Source: CAZUXY01 sp964624235 (GTDB taxonomy: Bacteria > Spirochaetota > UBA4802 > UBA5368). Taken from it: a DNA stretch of 64,000 bases. Every line of letters starts with the position of its first letter. Position 1 is the stretch's first letter. The notes under the pieces were generated by a model, which saw only the letters and a list, made by a program, of their open reading frames with translations, did no database searches and was not told the DNA's origin. Below, piece after piece: positions 1 to 8,226 of the stretch. Location of the stretch: assembly GCA_964624235.1 (NCBI GenBank), contig CAZUXY010000002.1:55175-119174 (forward strand), given 5' to 3'. Made by a program: the position numbers and the translations under genes.

Positions 1-1
1 G

Positions 2-556
2 AAATCGGAAATAGGCCTCGGCAAGGCGCCGGAAAAAAGCGATACGAAAACACCCATGAACGAATGGAAGGAAGCAGGCGACAGGGAACTGGACAGGGAT
101 CCCGAAGGCAGGGGCAGAAAGTTTAAGGATTATATGAACACACTGGATAACCGGAGTTCCAAAAATACCGGCGAACTCAACGGGCTGAACCGGAAACTCA
201 GCGGCAGGCCCTCCAGCAAAAAGGATCTGGAAAAAACAGGTACTGATATCGATAATCTCCAGAACACCGTCGTTGATGATATGTTCCTGTGCGAGGCGGC
301 CGGATCGTCGATTGATGGAGTGCTCAAACGATTCCAGAAAGACAAGGCTGAAATATACAATACCTATTTAAAGATCAAGGAAGAGTCGAACAAGGTACTG
401 GAACAGCAGCGCCGTAACTATGAGGCCATTGAAGCGGTGCGGCAGGCGTATCGAAAAGCATATGAGGAAATCATGAAGGGCCACAAGGAACGCATGGAAA
501 GGATCAGGGAGGGGATGGACAAAGGCAGCGTAAAACCCGAGATTAAAAAGAAATAA
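2..556 (+). CDS. Unknown charged coiled-coil protein, 5' end cut by window
   Basis: The frame is open from base 2 to the TAA at 554-556, with no stop between the window edge and the first ATG at 56, so the gene almost certainly begins outside the window. The visible 185 codons are very rich in Lys, Glu, Arg and Asp. The last third (from about ATG-based residue 85) has heptad-like spacing with few prolines, consistent with a coiled coil, and the tail is basic (ends IKKK). No enzymatic motif is recognisable. It could be a structural or scaffold protein; the function is unknown. Confidence 0.6.
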   Translation, partial: KSEIGLGKAPEKSDTKTPMNEWKEAGDRELDRDPEGRGRKFKDYMNTLDNRSSKNTGELNGLNRKLSGRPSSKKDLEKTGTDIDNLQNTVVDDMFLCEAAGSSIDGVLKRFQKDKAEIYNTYLKIKEESNKVLEQQRRNYEAIEAVRQAYRKAYEEIMKGHKERMERIREGMDKGSVKPEIKKK

Positions 557-628
557 GATGCCTGCTTCCCTTCTTCAGCGATATCCCCCTCCCCGGTCTA
601 TACGCCCGTGAGAGAGGGGGATCACCGG

Positions 629-988
629 TCAGGTTAAAGATGGTGCCCTTCTTTTACATTTTCCGTTCACCAGGTTGAATGAAAGATCGATCATCGCGAT
701 GATCTCCTGTACGGGAATAGTCCCGTCAATCGTGACCGTATTCCAGTGGGTTTTATTCATGTGATAGCCTGGTTGAACCGCGGGGTATTTCCCGCGCAGT
801 TCCATGGCAAGGAACGGCTCGCATTTAAGGTTGATGCACACCGGCAGTACACCCAGTCTGATCAGGGCATACATTTTGTTGCTGCCGGTTTTCATTACCA
901 GCACGTCGCCGCCGAAGGGAAAATCCTCGAAGGAACCGGGTTTGACGGCGCAGTACGCGCGTATACCGGCAAGGTCAAGCATTCTCAT
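629..988 (-). CDS. MmcQ/YjbR family protein
   Basis: This 119-residue protein has the size and pattern of the MmcQ/YjbR family (CyaY-like fold). It shows the FPFGGDVLVMK stretch near residue 24, a Lys/Cys strand (INLKCEP) and the HMNKTHWNTV motif around residue 76, which is the family signature. YjbR proteins are small double-wing proteins with suspected DNA binding and no established reaction. Its ATG overlaps the stop codon of the patatin gene upstream by four bases, so the two are probably co-transcribed and translationally coupled. The family call is firm; the role is not known. Confidence 0.85.
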   Translation of the reverse strand: MRMLDLAGIRAYCAVKPGSFEDFPFGGDVLVMKTGSNKMYALIRLGVLPVCINLKCEPFLAMELRGKYPAVQPGYHMNKTHWNTVTIDGTIPVQEIIAMIDLSFNLVNGKCKRRAPSLT

Positions 989-1914
989 CTTCTGATGCTC
1001 CGCAGATAATCCCTCCCCCGTGCGATACCCTGTTCGAAACCCTCGAGGATCTTCCTCTCATCCCTCGTTAGCCGATCGACCCTGAATCCCTCAGGAGGAT
1101 AGATCACGTCTATCCCCGTATATTTCTTTTCCAGATCGTCAAGCACGTGGTTATAAAAAGTGTAGCGGTTTTCCATGAATTCCACCAGGAAGCGGAACTG
1201 CTTGTCCTTATAGTATGACTCATAAAGGTTTTTAATCCAGAAGGACTCTTCCTTCTTGCGGTATCCCCTGTGACGGGTTACCACGACCAGTATTTCATCT
1301 TCACTGTATCCCATATCGAGGGCTTTACGGAAAGGGATGGGATCGAGCAGGCCACCGTCCAGAAAATGATGGTCCTTGTACCGCACGAACCCGCGGTAAA
1401 GAAAAGGGATCGCGGCCGTGGCCTTCAGAGCGATAAAAAGATCATCTTTTTTTGAATGCAGATATACTGCCTCGGGCCGGTTGTGAGGAGGGCAGTCCGT
1501 TGCCGTTATGAGCACCGTGCATGATTTACGCAGTCTTTTAAGGTCCAGCGGTTCCCTGCCCTTTATGATATTGTCCACCATCCAATCCAGGTTCAGTATG
1601 TGCCGCTCTGGACGCAGTATATTGGTGATAGTGATGAATTTACCGGAGAGAAGTTCAGTGAAGAAAGCATCGCGGGCGATGTGGATCTGGTGTGCGGCAT
1701 ACGCAGTGCCGGTGAGTGCGCCCGCGGAAGATCCGATAATGAGTTTCCAGGGAAAGAATGAACGGTCTGCAAAAGACTGCAGTACACCGGTCAGGAATAT
1801 CCCCCTCATGCCCCCACCCTCGAGGATAAGGACCTTTTTCTTTTTGTATACAGGTATTCCCCTGATTCTTTTCAGCAGATCAAGCGACATGGCCTCTTTC
1901 CTGAACCCCGGCAT
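985..1914 (-). CDS. Patatin-like phospholipase
   Basis: A 309-residue patatin-family acyl hydrolase. The oxyanion-hole motif GGGMRG is at about residues 33-38, the nucleophile elbow GSSAG at 61-65 (Ser63), and the catalytic-dyad DGG at about 186-188 (Asp186). The length and C-terminal half resemble the bacterial YjjU-type subgroup. No signal peptide is visible, so it probably acts on lipids or lysophospholipids from the cytoplasmic side. The start is uncertain: an internal ATG eight codons in (MSLDLL) also fits, although the purine stretch before it is very close. It is the first gene of a two-gene unit with the YjbR gene. Confidence 0.88.
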   Translation of the reverse strand: MPGFRKEAMSLDLLKRIRGIPVYKKKKVLILEGGGMRGIFLTGVLQSFADRSFFPWKLIIGSSAGALTGTAYAAHQIHIARDAFFTELLSGKFITITNILRPERHILNLDWMVDNIIKGREPLDLKRLRKSCTVLITATDCPPHNRPEAVYLHSKKDDLFIALKATAAIPFLYRGFVRYKDHHFLDGGLLDPIPFRKALDMGYSEDEILVVVTRHRGYRKKEESFWIKNLYESYYKDKQFRFLVEFMENRYTFYNHVLDDLEKKYTGIDVIYPPEGFRVDRLTRDERKILEGFEQGIARGRDYLRSIRR

Positions 1915-2055
1915 ACTGTATGCAAAAAACCGCTGAAATTTCCAAGCATTTTTCTGTTTTACCAGACCGCGTTGACATGATTGATTAGAAATGGTTGCGG
2001 TATGGTGCGGAAGCGTATATAAATATACTCATCCAACAGCTGTCGGAGGTAGGGA

Positions 2056-2514
2056 ATGTACATTTTTCTGGTTCAGCACGGCGAGGCAGTTCCGGAGCAG
2101 ACAAACCCCGAAAGACCACTTTCGGAAAATGGAAACGCACAGGTGTATCGTGCGGCGGAATTGCTGAAAAAGCTGTCTTTTTATCCGGAACTTATACTGC
2201 ACAGCGGGAAACAAAGAGCTCGTGAAACCGCGGCAATTATTTCTAAGGTTCTGGGCGGTATTAAAATGGAATCGAGAAGTTATCTCAATCCGGGTGATGA
2301 ACCCGACAGGTTGATTGAGGAGATATGTAATGCGAAACACACACTCCTGATCGCCGGGCACATGCCTTTCCTCTCTAAACTGGCATCACGGCTCCTGTTC
2401 CCGGACGGGGGAGCGCAGGTTATCGATATAACCAACGCATCGCCTCTGATCCTGATGCTTACTGAACATGGATGGCGGCTCGACACGTACATCAAGAACG
2501 ATTACATAAGTTAA
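2056..2514 (+). CDS. sixA: Phosphohistidine phosphatase SixA-like
   Basis: A 152-residue member of the histidine phosphatase (phosphoglycerate mutase) superfamily of SixA size. The N-terminal catalytic motif reads LVQHGEA, the QHG variant of RHG seen in many SixA-like proteins. It is followed by the family pattern ERPLSENG, the Ser/Arg patch HSGKQRARETA, and the second catalytic His in IAGHMPFLSKL. SixA removes phosphate from phosphohistidine on phosphotransfer domains. AGGTAGGG lies just before the ATG (about 2047). The gene converges with the PP2C-type phosphatase gene, with fewer than 40 bases between them. The partner phosphoprotein is not in the window. Confidence 0.85.
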   Translation: MYIFLVQHGEAVPEQTNPERPLSENGNAQVYRAAELLKKLSFYPELILHSGKQRARETAAIISKVLGGIKMESRSYLNPGDEPDRLIEEICNAKHTLLIAGHMPFLSKLASRLLFPDGGAQVIDITNASPLILMLTEHGWRLDTYIKNDYIS

Positions 2515-2553
2515 AAAAGGTATAAAACCAATTCCTTCGGTTTTTTGGAAGTA

Positions 2554-4368
2554 TTAAAACCGTACAGGAAGTATGGTGAAGTCGTCCATAAAATAGCTGT
2601 CGGTTGCTCCGGCGGTGAGTTTGTTTTTGAAATGTTCCGTCAGATGCAAAGGGTCTTTATCGAAATTATCACTAACGATACCCAACAACAGGTCTTCTCC
2701 TTTTTCCAGGGATCCTTCGCCGAAGAAGTCCACCACACCGTCGGTGAATAGCAAGAGCAGGTCGCCGCTTTCGTAGGTTATAACCCGTTCTTCATATGCC
2801 GAAGATTCCTTCAATCCCAGTGGACCGCCTTTCGCGTTAAGACGTTCTATTTTTCGGCCTTTATTTCTGATCAAAAACTGGTCGTTGTGTCCTGCGCTGC
2901 CATAGGTTAAAATGTTGTTGTGCACGTCGACCAGGGCGTAAAAGAGCGTTACGAACATTCCGGACTCGGATTCTTCATAGATATACCTGTTTGACTGGGC
3001 CAGCAGCACTCCCGGCTGGTTGTGTATGCGCATTTCAGCGCGTATAATGTTTCTGGCTGAGTTCATGAAGAGCGCGGCGGGTATGCCTTTCCCCGATACG
3101 TCCCCTACCAGTACCGAGTATTTGTTTTCATCAAAACGAAAAAAATCATAAAAATCCCCTCCCACTTCTTTTGCCGGTCGGTTGAACGCGGCCATTCGAT
3201 GGTGGCGCACCTCCGCGGGTATGGGTTGAAGAATCTTACGCTGTATCTCCGCCGCGATTTCGATCTCCTGCGCAAGCAGCCGCTGTGCCTCCATTCTTTT
3301 CTGGTACTGGATGTTCTGCCACGTTTCCGCCACATGGTTGGCCACGGTGGACACGACCCTCAGATCGAAGTCGGTGAAGGGGGTGCGGTCTTTTTTGTCT
3401 GATATGTTCAGTATGCCGATAATTTCGTCCATATACCTGATGGGGACCGAAACGAATGAACCGGTGCTGTACGACCGGTCGGAGGATGGAGGAATGCCCG
3501 GCAGGTCCTTGATCCGGTCGGAAATAACCAGCGGCATTCCGCTGATGAATACGTGCCCGGCGACTGAATTGTGCAGTTCTACTTCGGCTCCCGTCTGAAC
3601 TCCTTCGGGAAGGCCCCGCCCCGCGCTCAGCACCAGTTTTTTCAGCTCGCGGTTGTACAACAGCAGTGAGCATTTGTCGACGTGTAGTGATTCGGCGATG
3701 CTTTCCACAATGGTGGAGAGCGTTTGATCACCCGTCTTTGCGAGGGATATGGCCTGGGAAATCTCGAAAAGCGCCGTGAGCTCTGCGATGCGATTGTTGA
3801 GTTCGTCGAATAATCTCCTGTTGGTAATGGCTATCGCCGCCTGGTCTGCAAGATAGGAAAGCAGTTCCAGGTCCCATTCGTCGTATCCCTCGCTCTTTAC
3901 CGCGTTGACCGCGTCAAGCACACCGACCAGCTTCCCCTGTACCATCATGGGTACGCAGAGTATGCTGCGGGTCTGGAACTTGGATTTCTGGTCGATGTCC
4001 TTGAATATGCGCGGATCGTTTTCCCAGTCGTTTACGATCATGGGCTCTTCTGTCTGGGCGACCAGACCGACAATTCCCTTGCCCCGCGGGACCTTTTCTC
4101 CCTTGATGAGGTCTCCGCCGTCACCCAGCACGATGTTGAAGGTCAGATCCCCGCTTTTAGGTTCGGCAAGCAGCAGGGAGGCGCCTTCGGAATGCACCAG
4201 TTCCTTGGCCGTTTCCAGTATGACGGTCAGGAGCTCATCCAGCTGCATGGTGGAGTTTATCTGCCGGGTAATGTTGCCGATTATCTCGAGGTTCAGATTT
4301 CTGGCTTTAATAAGGTTCCTCCCCGGTGATCGGTACGATTCAACAAAACGACCGCAGTAAAATACCAC
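2554..4368 (-). CDS. GAF-GAF-PP2C (SpoIIE/RsbU-type) protein phosphatase
   Basis: This 604-residue protein carries two GAF sensor domains (about residues 30-185 and 205-355), a short helical linker (about 360-385) and a C-terminal PP2C/SpoIIE domain. The phosphatase metal motifs are visible as EVGGDFYDF, VGDVSGKG and LLLFTDG. Such proteins dephosphorylate anti-sigma-antagonist or other Ser/Thr-phosphorylated partners in response to a ligand or redox cue sensed by GAF. The start is GTG. The frame stays open for 14 more codons upstream through a hydrophobic stretch (TICAAVVFY), so a short membrane anchor is possible if a rarer start is used. No partner-switching anti-sigma gene is adjacent. Confidence 0.88.
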   Translation of the reverse strand: MVFYCGRFVESYRSPGRNLIKARNLNLEIIGNITRQINSTMQLDELLTVILETAKELVHSEGASLLLAEPKSGDLTFNIVLGDGGDLIKGEKVPRGKGIVGLVAQTEEPMIVNDWENDPRIFKDIDQKSKFQTRSILCVPMMVQGKLVGVLDAVNAVKSEGYDEWDLELLSYLADQAAIAITNRRLFDELNNRIAELTALFEISQAISLAKTGDQTLSTIVESIAESLHVDKCSLLLYNRELKKLVLSAGRGLPEGVQTGAEVELHNSVAGHVFISGMPLVISDRIKDLPGIPPSSDRSYSTGSFVSVPIRYMDEIIGILNISDKKDRTPFTDFDLRVVSTVANHVAETWQNIQYQKRMEAQRLLAQEIEIAAEIQRKILQPIPAEVRHHRMAAFNRPAKEVGGDFYDFFRFDENKYSVLVGDVSGKGIPAALFMNSARNIIRAEMRIHNQPGVLLAQSNRYIYEESESGMFVTLFYALVDVHNNILTYGSAGHNDQFLIRNKGRKIERLNAKGGPLGLKESSAYEERVITYESGDLLLLFTDGVVDFFGEGSLEKGEDLLLGIVSDNFDKDPLHLTEHFKNKLTAGATDSYFMDDFTILPVRF

Positions 4369-4486
4369 CGCCGCACAAATAGTAATTGCCGTCCGTACGC
4401 TGTTCCCCTGTTATAATTGAATGGAACTACATCAGGTTGATTATAGCGTCTACCTTTTTTTAGGTCAAGAAATCCTTGAATGAACC

Positions 4487-6073
4487 ATGGAACTGCTGTT
4501 TCACAATATAGTACTGCGTCCCGGTGAAGAGGAGAAATCCCTGCCGGAAAGGATCGGGTCTATGTACGGCATCGCTCCGCCCGCACGATGCCGAATTATA
4601 CACCGGTCCCTTGATGCCCGTGATAAAAAGAGGATCGTATACCGCTACAGGGTCGCGGCCGAGGTTCCGGATGCGGCGGCCGCGCTGCTGCTCACAGGGC
4701 GTGAAGGAGTCACCGTCTGTCCGGAGGTAAAGAAGACGGCTGCGGCGGTCCGTTGCGGCGGCCGTCGCAGGGTGATTGTCATAGGTGCCGGCCCGTCGGG
4801 GCTCTTCTGCGCGCTGCGGCTCATTGAGGCGGGCGTCAGGGTGGAGCTGATCGAGCGGGGATCTCCCGTAGAGCGGAGGATGGACGACATCCGCCGGATG
4901 AAATCATCGGGGTTGTTGAATCCCGAGAGCAACGTGCTCTTCGGTGAGGGAGGTGCGGGCGCTTATTCCGACGGGAAGCTCGTCACGCGGACTCACCGTC
5001 CTGAGATTTCATGGGTGTTCGACACACTGGTGGCCATGGGGGCGCCCGAGTACATACGATACGAGCAGAAACCGCACCTGGGGACCGACGGACTTGTGCC
5101 GGTGATTCTTTCGGTGCGAAAAGCCGTGCTGGAGAGCGGATCGATCATACGTTTCAATACCTGTGTCAAAGATTTTATAATCCGTGAAGGGGAGATAATC
5201 GGGGCCGTTGACGCGTCGGGAGAGCAATACCGGGGTGACGCCGTGGTGCTCGCCACCGGGCATTCCGCAAGGGATGTGTACGAACTGTTGATGCACCGCA
5301 TGATCAGAGTGGAAAAGAAACCATTTGCGCTGGGCGTCAGGGTGGAACACCCTTCTTCCATGATTAACGAGATACAGTACGGCGCCATGTCCCGCGGTGG
5401 AATTCTCCCTGCCGCCGATTATCGGCTTGCGTTCAACAACAGGCAAACCGGACGTTCGGTTTATTCCTTCTGCATGTGCCCCGGCGGCGAGGTCATAAAT
5501 TCCTCATCTGAGGCCGGGATGCTGTGCACCAACGGCATGAGCTATTCCGGCAGGGACGGCCTGTATTCTAACGCCGCCATGGTGGTGACCGTAACCCCCG
5601 ATGACGGCGCAGAGGGTCCTCTTGGAGGCGTGATGTTACAGCGTAATATCGAGGAGCGGGCCTACGGGGCGGGCGGGGGAGGATTTTTCGCACCCTGCCA
5701 GAGGATCACCTCGTTCATTACGGGGAAGCACGATATGAACCTGCCGCACGTAACGTATCTTCCCGGTGTAAAGGCGGCCCCCGTGCGCTCGTATCTGCCC
5801 TCCTGGATAGCCGAAGAGATTGCGTGCGCCTTAAAAAGTTTTGACAGAAAGATGAAGGGGTTTATATCTGATGAGGGCGTGCTGATCGGTGCGGAGACCA
5901 GATCCTCCTCGCCGGTAAGGATCCCGCGCGGCGACGACTGCCAGTCGGTTTCGCACCCGGGATTATACCCCGTCGGTGAAGGCGCGGGGTATGCGGGCGG
6001 CATAATAAGCTCTGCGGTCGACGGGATGAGGGCCGCCGACATGATATGCAACAGGTTCAGGGACAATCGGTGA
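4487..6073 (+). CDS. FAD-dependent dehydrogenase (COG2509-type)
   Basis: A 528-residue flavoprotein. An N-terminal domain of about 90 residues precedes the dinucleotide-binding motif VIVIGAGPSG (about residues 96-105). It is followed by the family-specific glycine-rich stretch FGEGGAGAYSDGKL, the second FAD segment VVLATGHSARDV and the C-terminal YPVGEGAGYAGG loop. This architecture matches the widespread uncharacterised FAD-dependent dehydrogenase family, whose substrate is unknown. The ATG at 4487 is the first good start after stops. The 3' end overlaps the start region of the membrane enzyme gene, suggesting co-expression of functions with no obvious metabolic link. Confidence 0.87.
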   Translation: MELLFHNIVLRPGEEEKSLPERIGSMYGIAPPARCRIIHRSLDARDKKRIVYRYRVAAEVPDAAAALLLTGREGVTVCPEVKKTAAAVRCGGRRRVIVIGAGPSGLFCALRLIEAGVRVELIERGSPVERRMDDIRRMKSSGLLNPESNVLFGEGGAGAYSDGKLVTRTHRPEISWVFDTLVAMGAPEYIRYEQKPHLGTDGLVPVILSVRKAVLESGSIIRFNTCVKDFIIREGEIIGAVDASGEQYRGDAVVLATGHSARDVYELLMHRMIRVEKKPFALGVRVEHPSSMINEIQYGAMSRGGILPAADYRLAFNNRQTGRSVYSFCMCPGGEVINSSSEAGMLCTNGMSYSGRDGLYSNAAMVVTVTPDDGAEGPLGGVMLQRNIEERAYGAGGGGFFAPCQRITSFITGKHDMNLPHVTYLPGVKAAPVRSYLPSWIAEEIACALKSFDRKMKGFISDEGVLIGAETRSSSPVRIPRGDDCQSVSHPGLYPVGEGAGYAGGIISSAVDGMRAADMICNRFRDNR

Positions 6074-8226
6074 ATGTGTCGGTAATTATAAAAAAGGCGG
6101 TATCGTCGCTTGAAAGGCCCATTGACGGAAAAAAATCAATAGTGACATTCTCGGCGACGGCCGGTATGGGGGTGTTTCTTCTTGAGTACCTCTGCTGCCT
6201 GCTGTATACTTCGACCTTCAGTATCATGGGTGTCACTGCGGGCGGGATCGAGAGAGTGGTCTTTGCGGAGTTCAAGACGGTTATCATACTCTCTCAGTTG
6301 AAAATAGCGGCAATATACGTACTGCTGGGCGCTTTTTTCGGCATTTCCATGGGATTTGCGCTTTTCATTGTTTCCTATCTAAGAAAAAACCCATGGAAGG
6401 CAAAAGAAGCCGCGCGTATCGTTTCGATGTACTGTCTGCTCGTGTCTGTGGTGTTTCTGCTCCACGATATCTCCACCCGTCCCGCGCTTTATAACGAGCA
6501 TTTTTACGCACGCGGCATCGTTTTAAAGTATTTCCAGATCATGGTCACCGACTGGATCCCCAGGGACATACTGAATGTTTTACGCTGGAGCGTCCTCATC
6601 CCTCTGTTCCTGCCCACGGTCCAGGTGATGATACTCATTATTCACGGGACCGTATATCTCTGCCGCCGGTTTACCTTCATTATGAAGGTCACTGCGGTGC
6701 TGGGTCTGGTAATGATCGCGGGGGCATTGTTCTACCCGCGGGGGAGAAACAGCGGACCTAATATAGTGCTGCTGTCGGCGGACTCGTTCCGCCACGACCG
6801 GGTATCGAGGTGGGGAGTCCGGAAAGGCCTTACTCCACAACTGGATCGACTCGCGTCTGAGGGAGTGAGTTTTCATAATTATCACGTTCAGCTGCCGCGC
6901 ACCTTTCCCTCGTGGTACTCTCTGCTCTCGGGACTCTATCCCGGCGAGCACGGGATTCGGCACATGTTTCCCGCGAAAGGAGATCTCGCAAGGGCCGACG
7001 CGGCCCTGCCGAGAATTCTGACCTCCAGGGGATGGGCGGTTTCGGTAGCCGCTGATTATGCCGGGGATATTTTTTCCAGAATGAACGGTTTCACGAGGAA
7101 GAGGGTCCCCTCATTTAACTTCATCACCCTTATACAACAGCGGAGCCTGGAGATACATTTTCTTCTGCTTCCGTTTCTTCAGAACAGGCCTGCCCGCGCG
7201 CTCTTTCCCGAAATCAGGGCCTTTGCCCAGAACTCGGATCCTGTTTTTCTGGTGGAACAGGTGCTTGATGAGATCAACCATCTTGGCGGCAGTGAAAAAT
7301 TTTTTCTGACGGTGTTTTTCTCAGCCACCCATTTCCCTTATGCCGCACCTTATCCTTATTACAAAAAGTATACTGATCCGGATTACCGGGGAGAGTACCG
7401 TTATCTGAAAATCAACGATCCTACGAAAAGCACGCTGATTTCAGGCGATGACCGGACACAGATCAACGGCCTGTTCGACGGTGCGTGCAGCGCGGTCGAT
7501 GACGCGGTCGGAACCGTGATCGCGCATCTGAAAAAAAAGGGACTGTACGACAATACCATCATCGTATTCACCTCGGACCACGGCGAGAACCTGTACGACG
7601 GTAAGCTTGACCTGGGCCACGGTGAGCATTTCAGGGGTGAATATGTCACGCGTGTGCCCCTGATCATAAAATTTCATAAGGGATACAGCCCATCGGTCAG
7701 GATCAAGGATTACGAGGGCCTGCTCAGACAGGTGGACTTCGCACCGACGGTGATGGATCTGCTGGGGATAACCGAAGGCGGAAGGTTCTCGGGCAGATCG
7801 TTTCGCGACGCGGTGGAAGGAAAATCGCGCGATTCGTCCCGTACGGGGTATTCGGAAACGGGGATCTGGTTTGTCGACCGCGGTGATCAGTTTTTTCAGT
7901 CGCAGCGTATCAAATACCCCGATGTAAGCGTGCTTTGCGGTCTGGAAATGCCGGGTTACTCCATCGTACTGAAAGACGAATACCGGGATATGATAACGAT
8001 CGCTAAACACCGTGCGGTGTTTGACCGGGAGTATAAACTCATTTATATACCGACGCGCAATGGGGTCCGGTATGAGTTATACCGCATGGGCGACAGGGAG
8101 CTGCGCAATATTTACCGTCCCGATCACCCTTCTTTCCTCAAACTCTCCTCATGGCTTGAACGGTATATGAAAGAGAACGAAAAGGCACGCAACCTTAATC
8201 AAATGTACATTCCTGAGGTAAAGTGA
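6070..8226 (+). CDS. Membrane alkaline-phosphatase-superfamily enzyme (sulfatase/LTA-synthase-like)
   Basis: About 718 residues with four to five hydrophobic segments in the first 220 residues and a sulfatase-fold domain behind them. Metal-site motifs are LLSADSFRHD (Asp near 238), FTSDHGEN and a His in LGHGEH. The position of the nucleophile reads RTFPSWYSLLSG, a Thr (or Ser) and not the CxPxR motif of formylglycine sulfatases. It is therefore more likely a phosphotransferase/phosphoesterase of the LTA synthase or phosphoethanolamine transferase type acting on the periplasmic face. GTG 6070 overlaps the preceding stop; ATG 6046 in the same frame is an alternative start. It overlaps the next gene (GTGA), so the two are translationally coupled. 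Confidence 0.8.
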   Translation: MNVSVIIKKAVSSLERPIDGKKSIVTFSATAGMGVFLLEYLCCLLYTSTFSIMGVTAGGIERVVFAEFKTVIILSQLKIAAIYVLLGAFFGISMGFALFIVSYLRKNPWKAKEAARIVSMYCLLVSVVFLLHDISTRPALYNEHFYARGIVLKYFQIMVTDWIPRDILNVLRWSVLIPLFLPTVQVMILIIHGTVYLCRRFTFIMKVTAVLGLVMIAGALFYPRGRNSGPNIVLLSADSFRHDRVSRWGVRKGLTPQLDRLASEGVSFHNYHVQLPRTFPSWYSLLSGLYPGEHGIRHMFPAKGDLARADAALPRILTSRGWAVSVAADYAGDIFSRMNGFTRKRVPSFNFITLIQQRSLEIHFLLLPFLQNRPARALFPEIRAFAQNSDPVFLVEQVLDEINHLGGSEKFFLTVFFSATHFPYAAPYPYYKKYTDPDYRGEYRYLKINDPTKSTLISGDDRTQINGLFDGACSAVDDAVGTVIAHLKKKGLYDNTIIVFTSDHGENLYDGKLDLGHGEHFRGEYVTRVPLIIKFHKGYSPSVRIKDYEGLLRQVDFAPTVMDLLGITEGGRFSGRSFRDAVEGKSRDSSRTGYSETGIWFVDRGDQFFQSQRIKYPDVSVLCGLEMPGYSIVLKDEYRDMITIAKHRAVFDREYKLIYIPTRNGVRYELYRMGDRELRNIYRPDHPSFLKLSSWLERYMKENEKARNLNQMYIPEVK

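Noticed and set aside
583..622. Hairpin ATCCCCCTC/GAGGGGGAT as a terminator after the first gene
   Set aside because: The loop is about 22 bases and there is no T-run.
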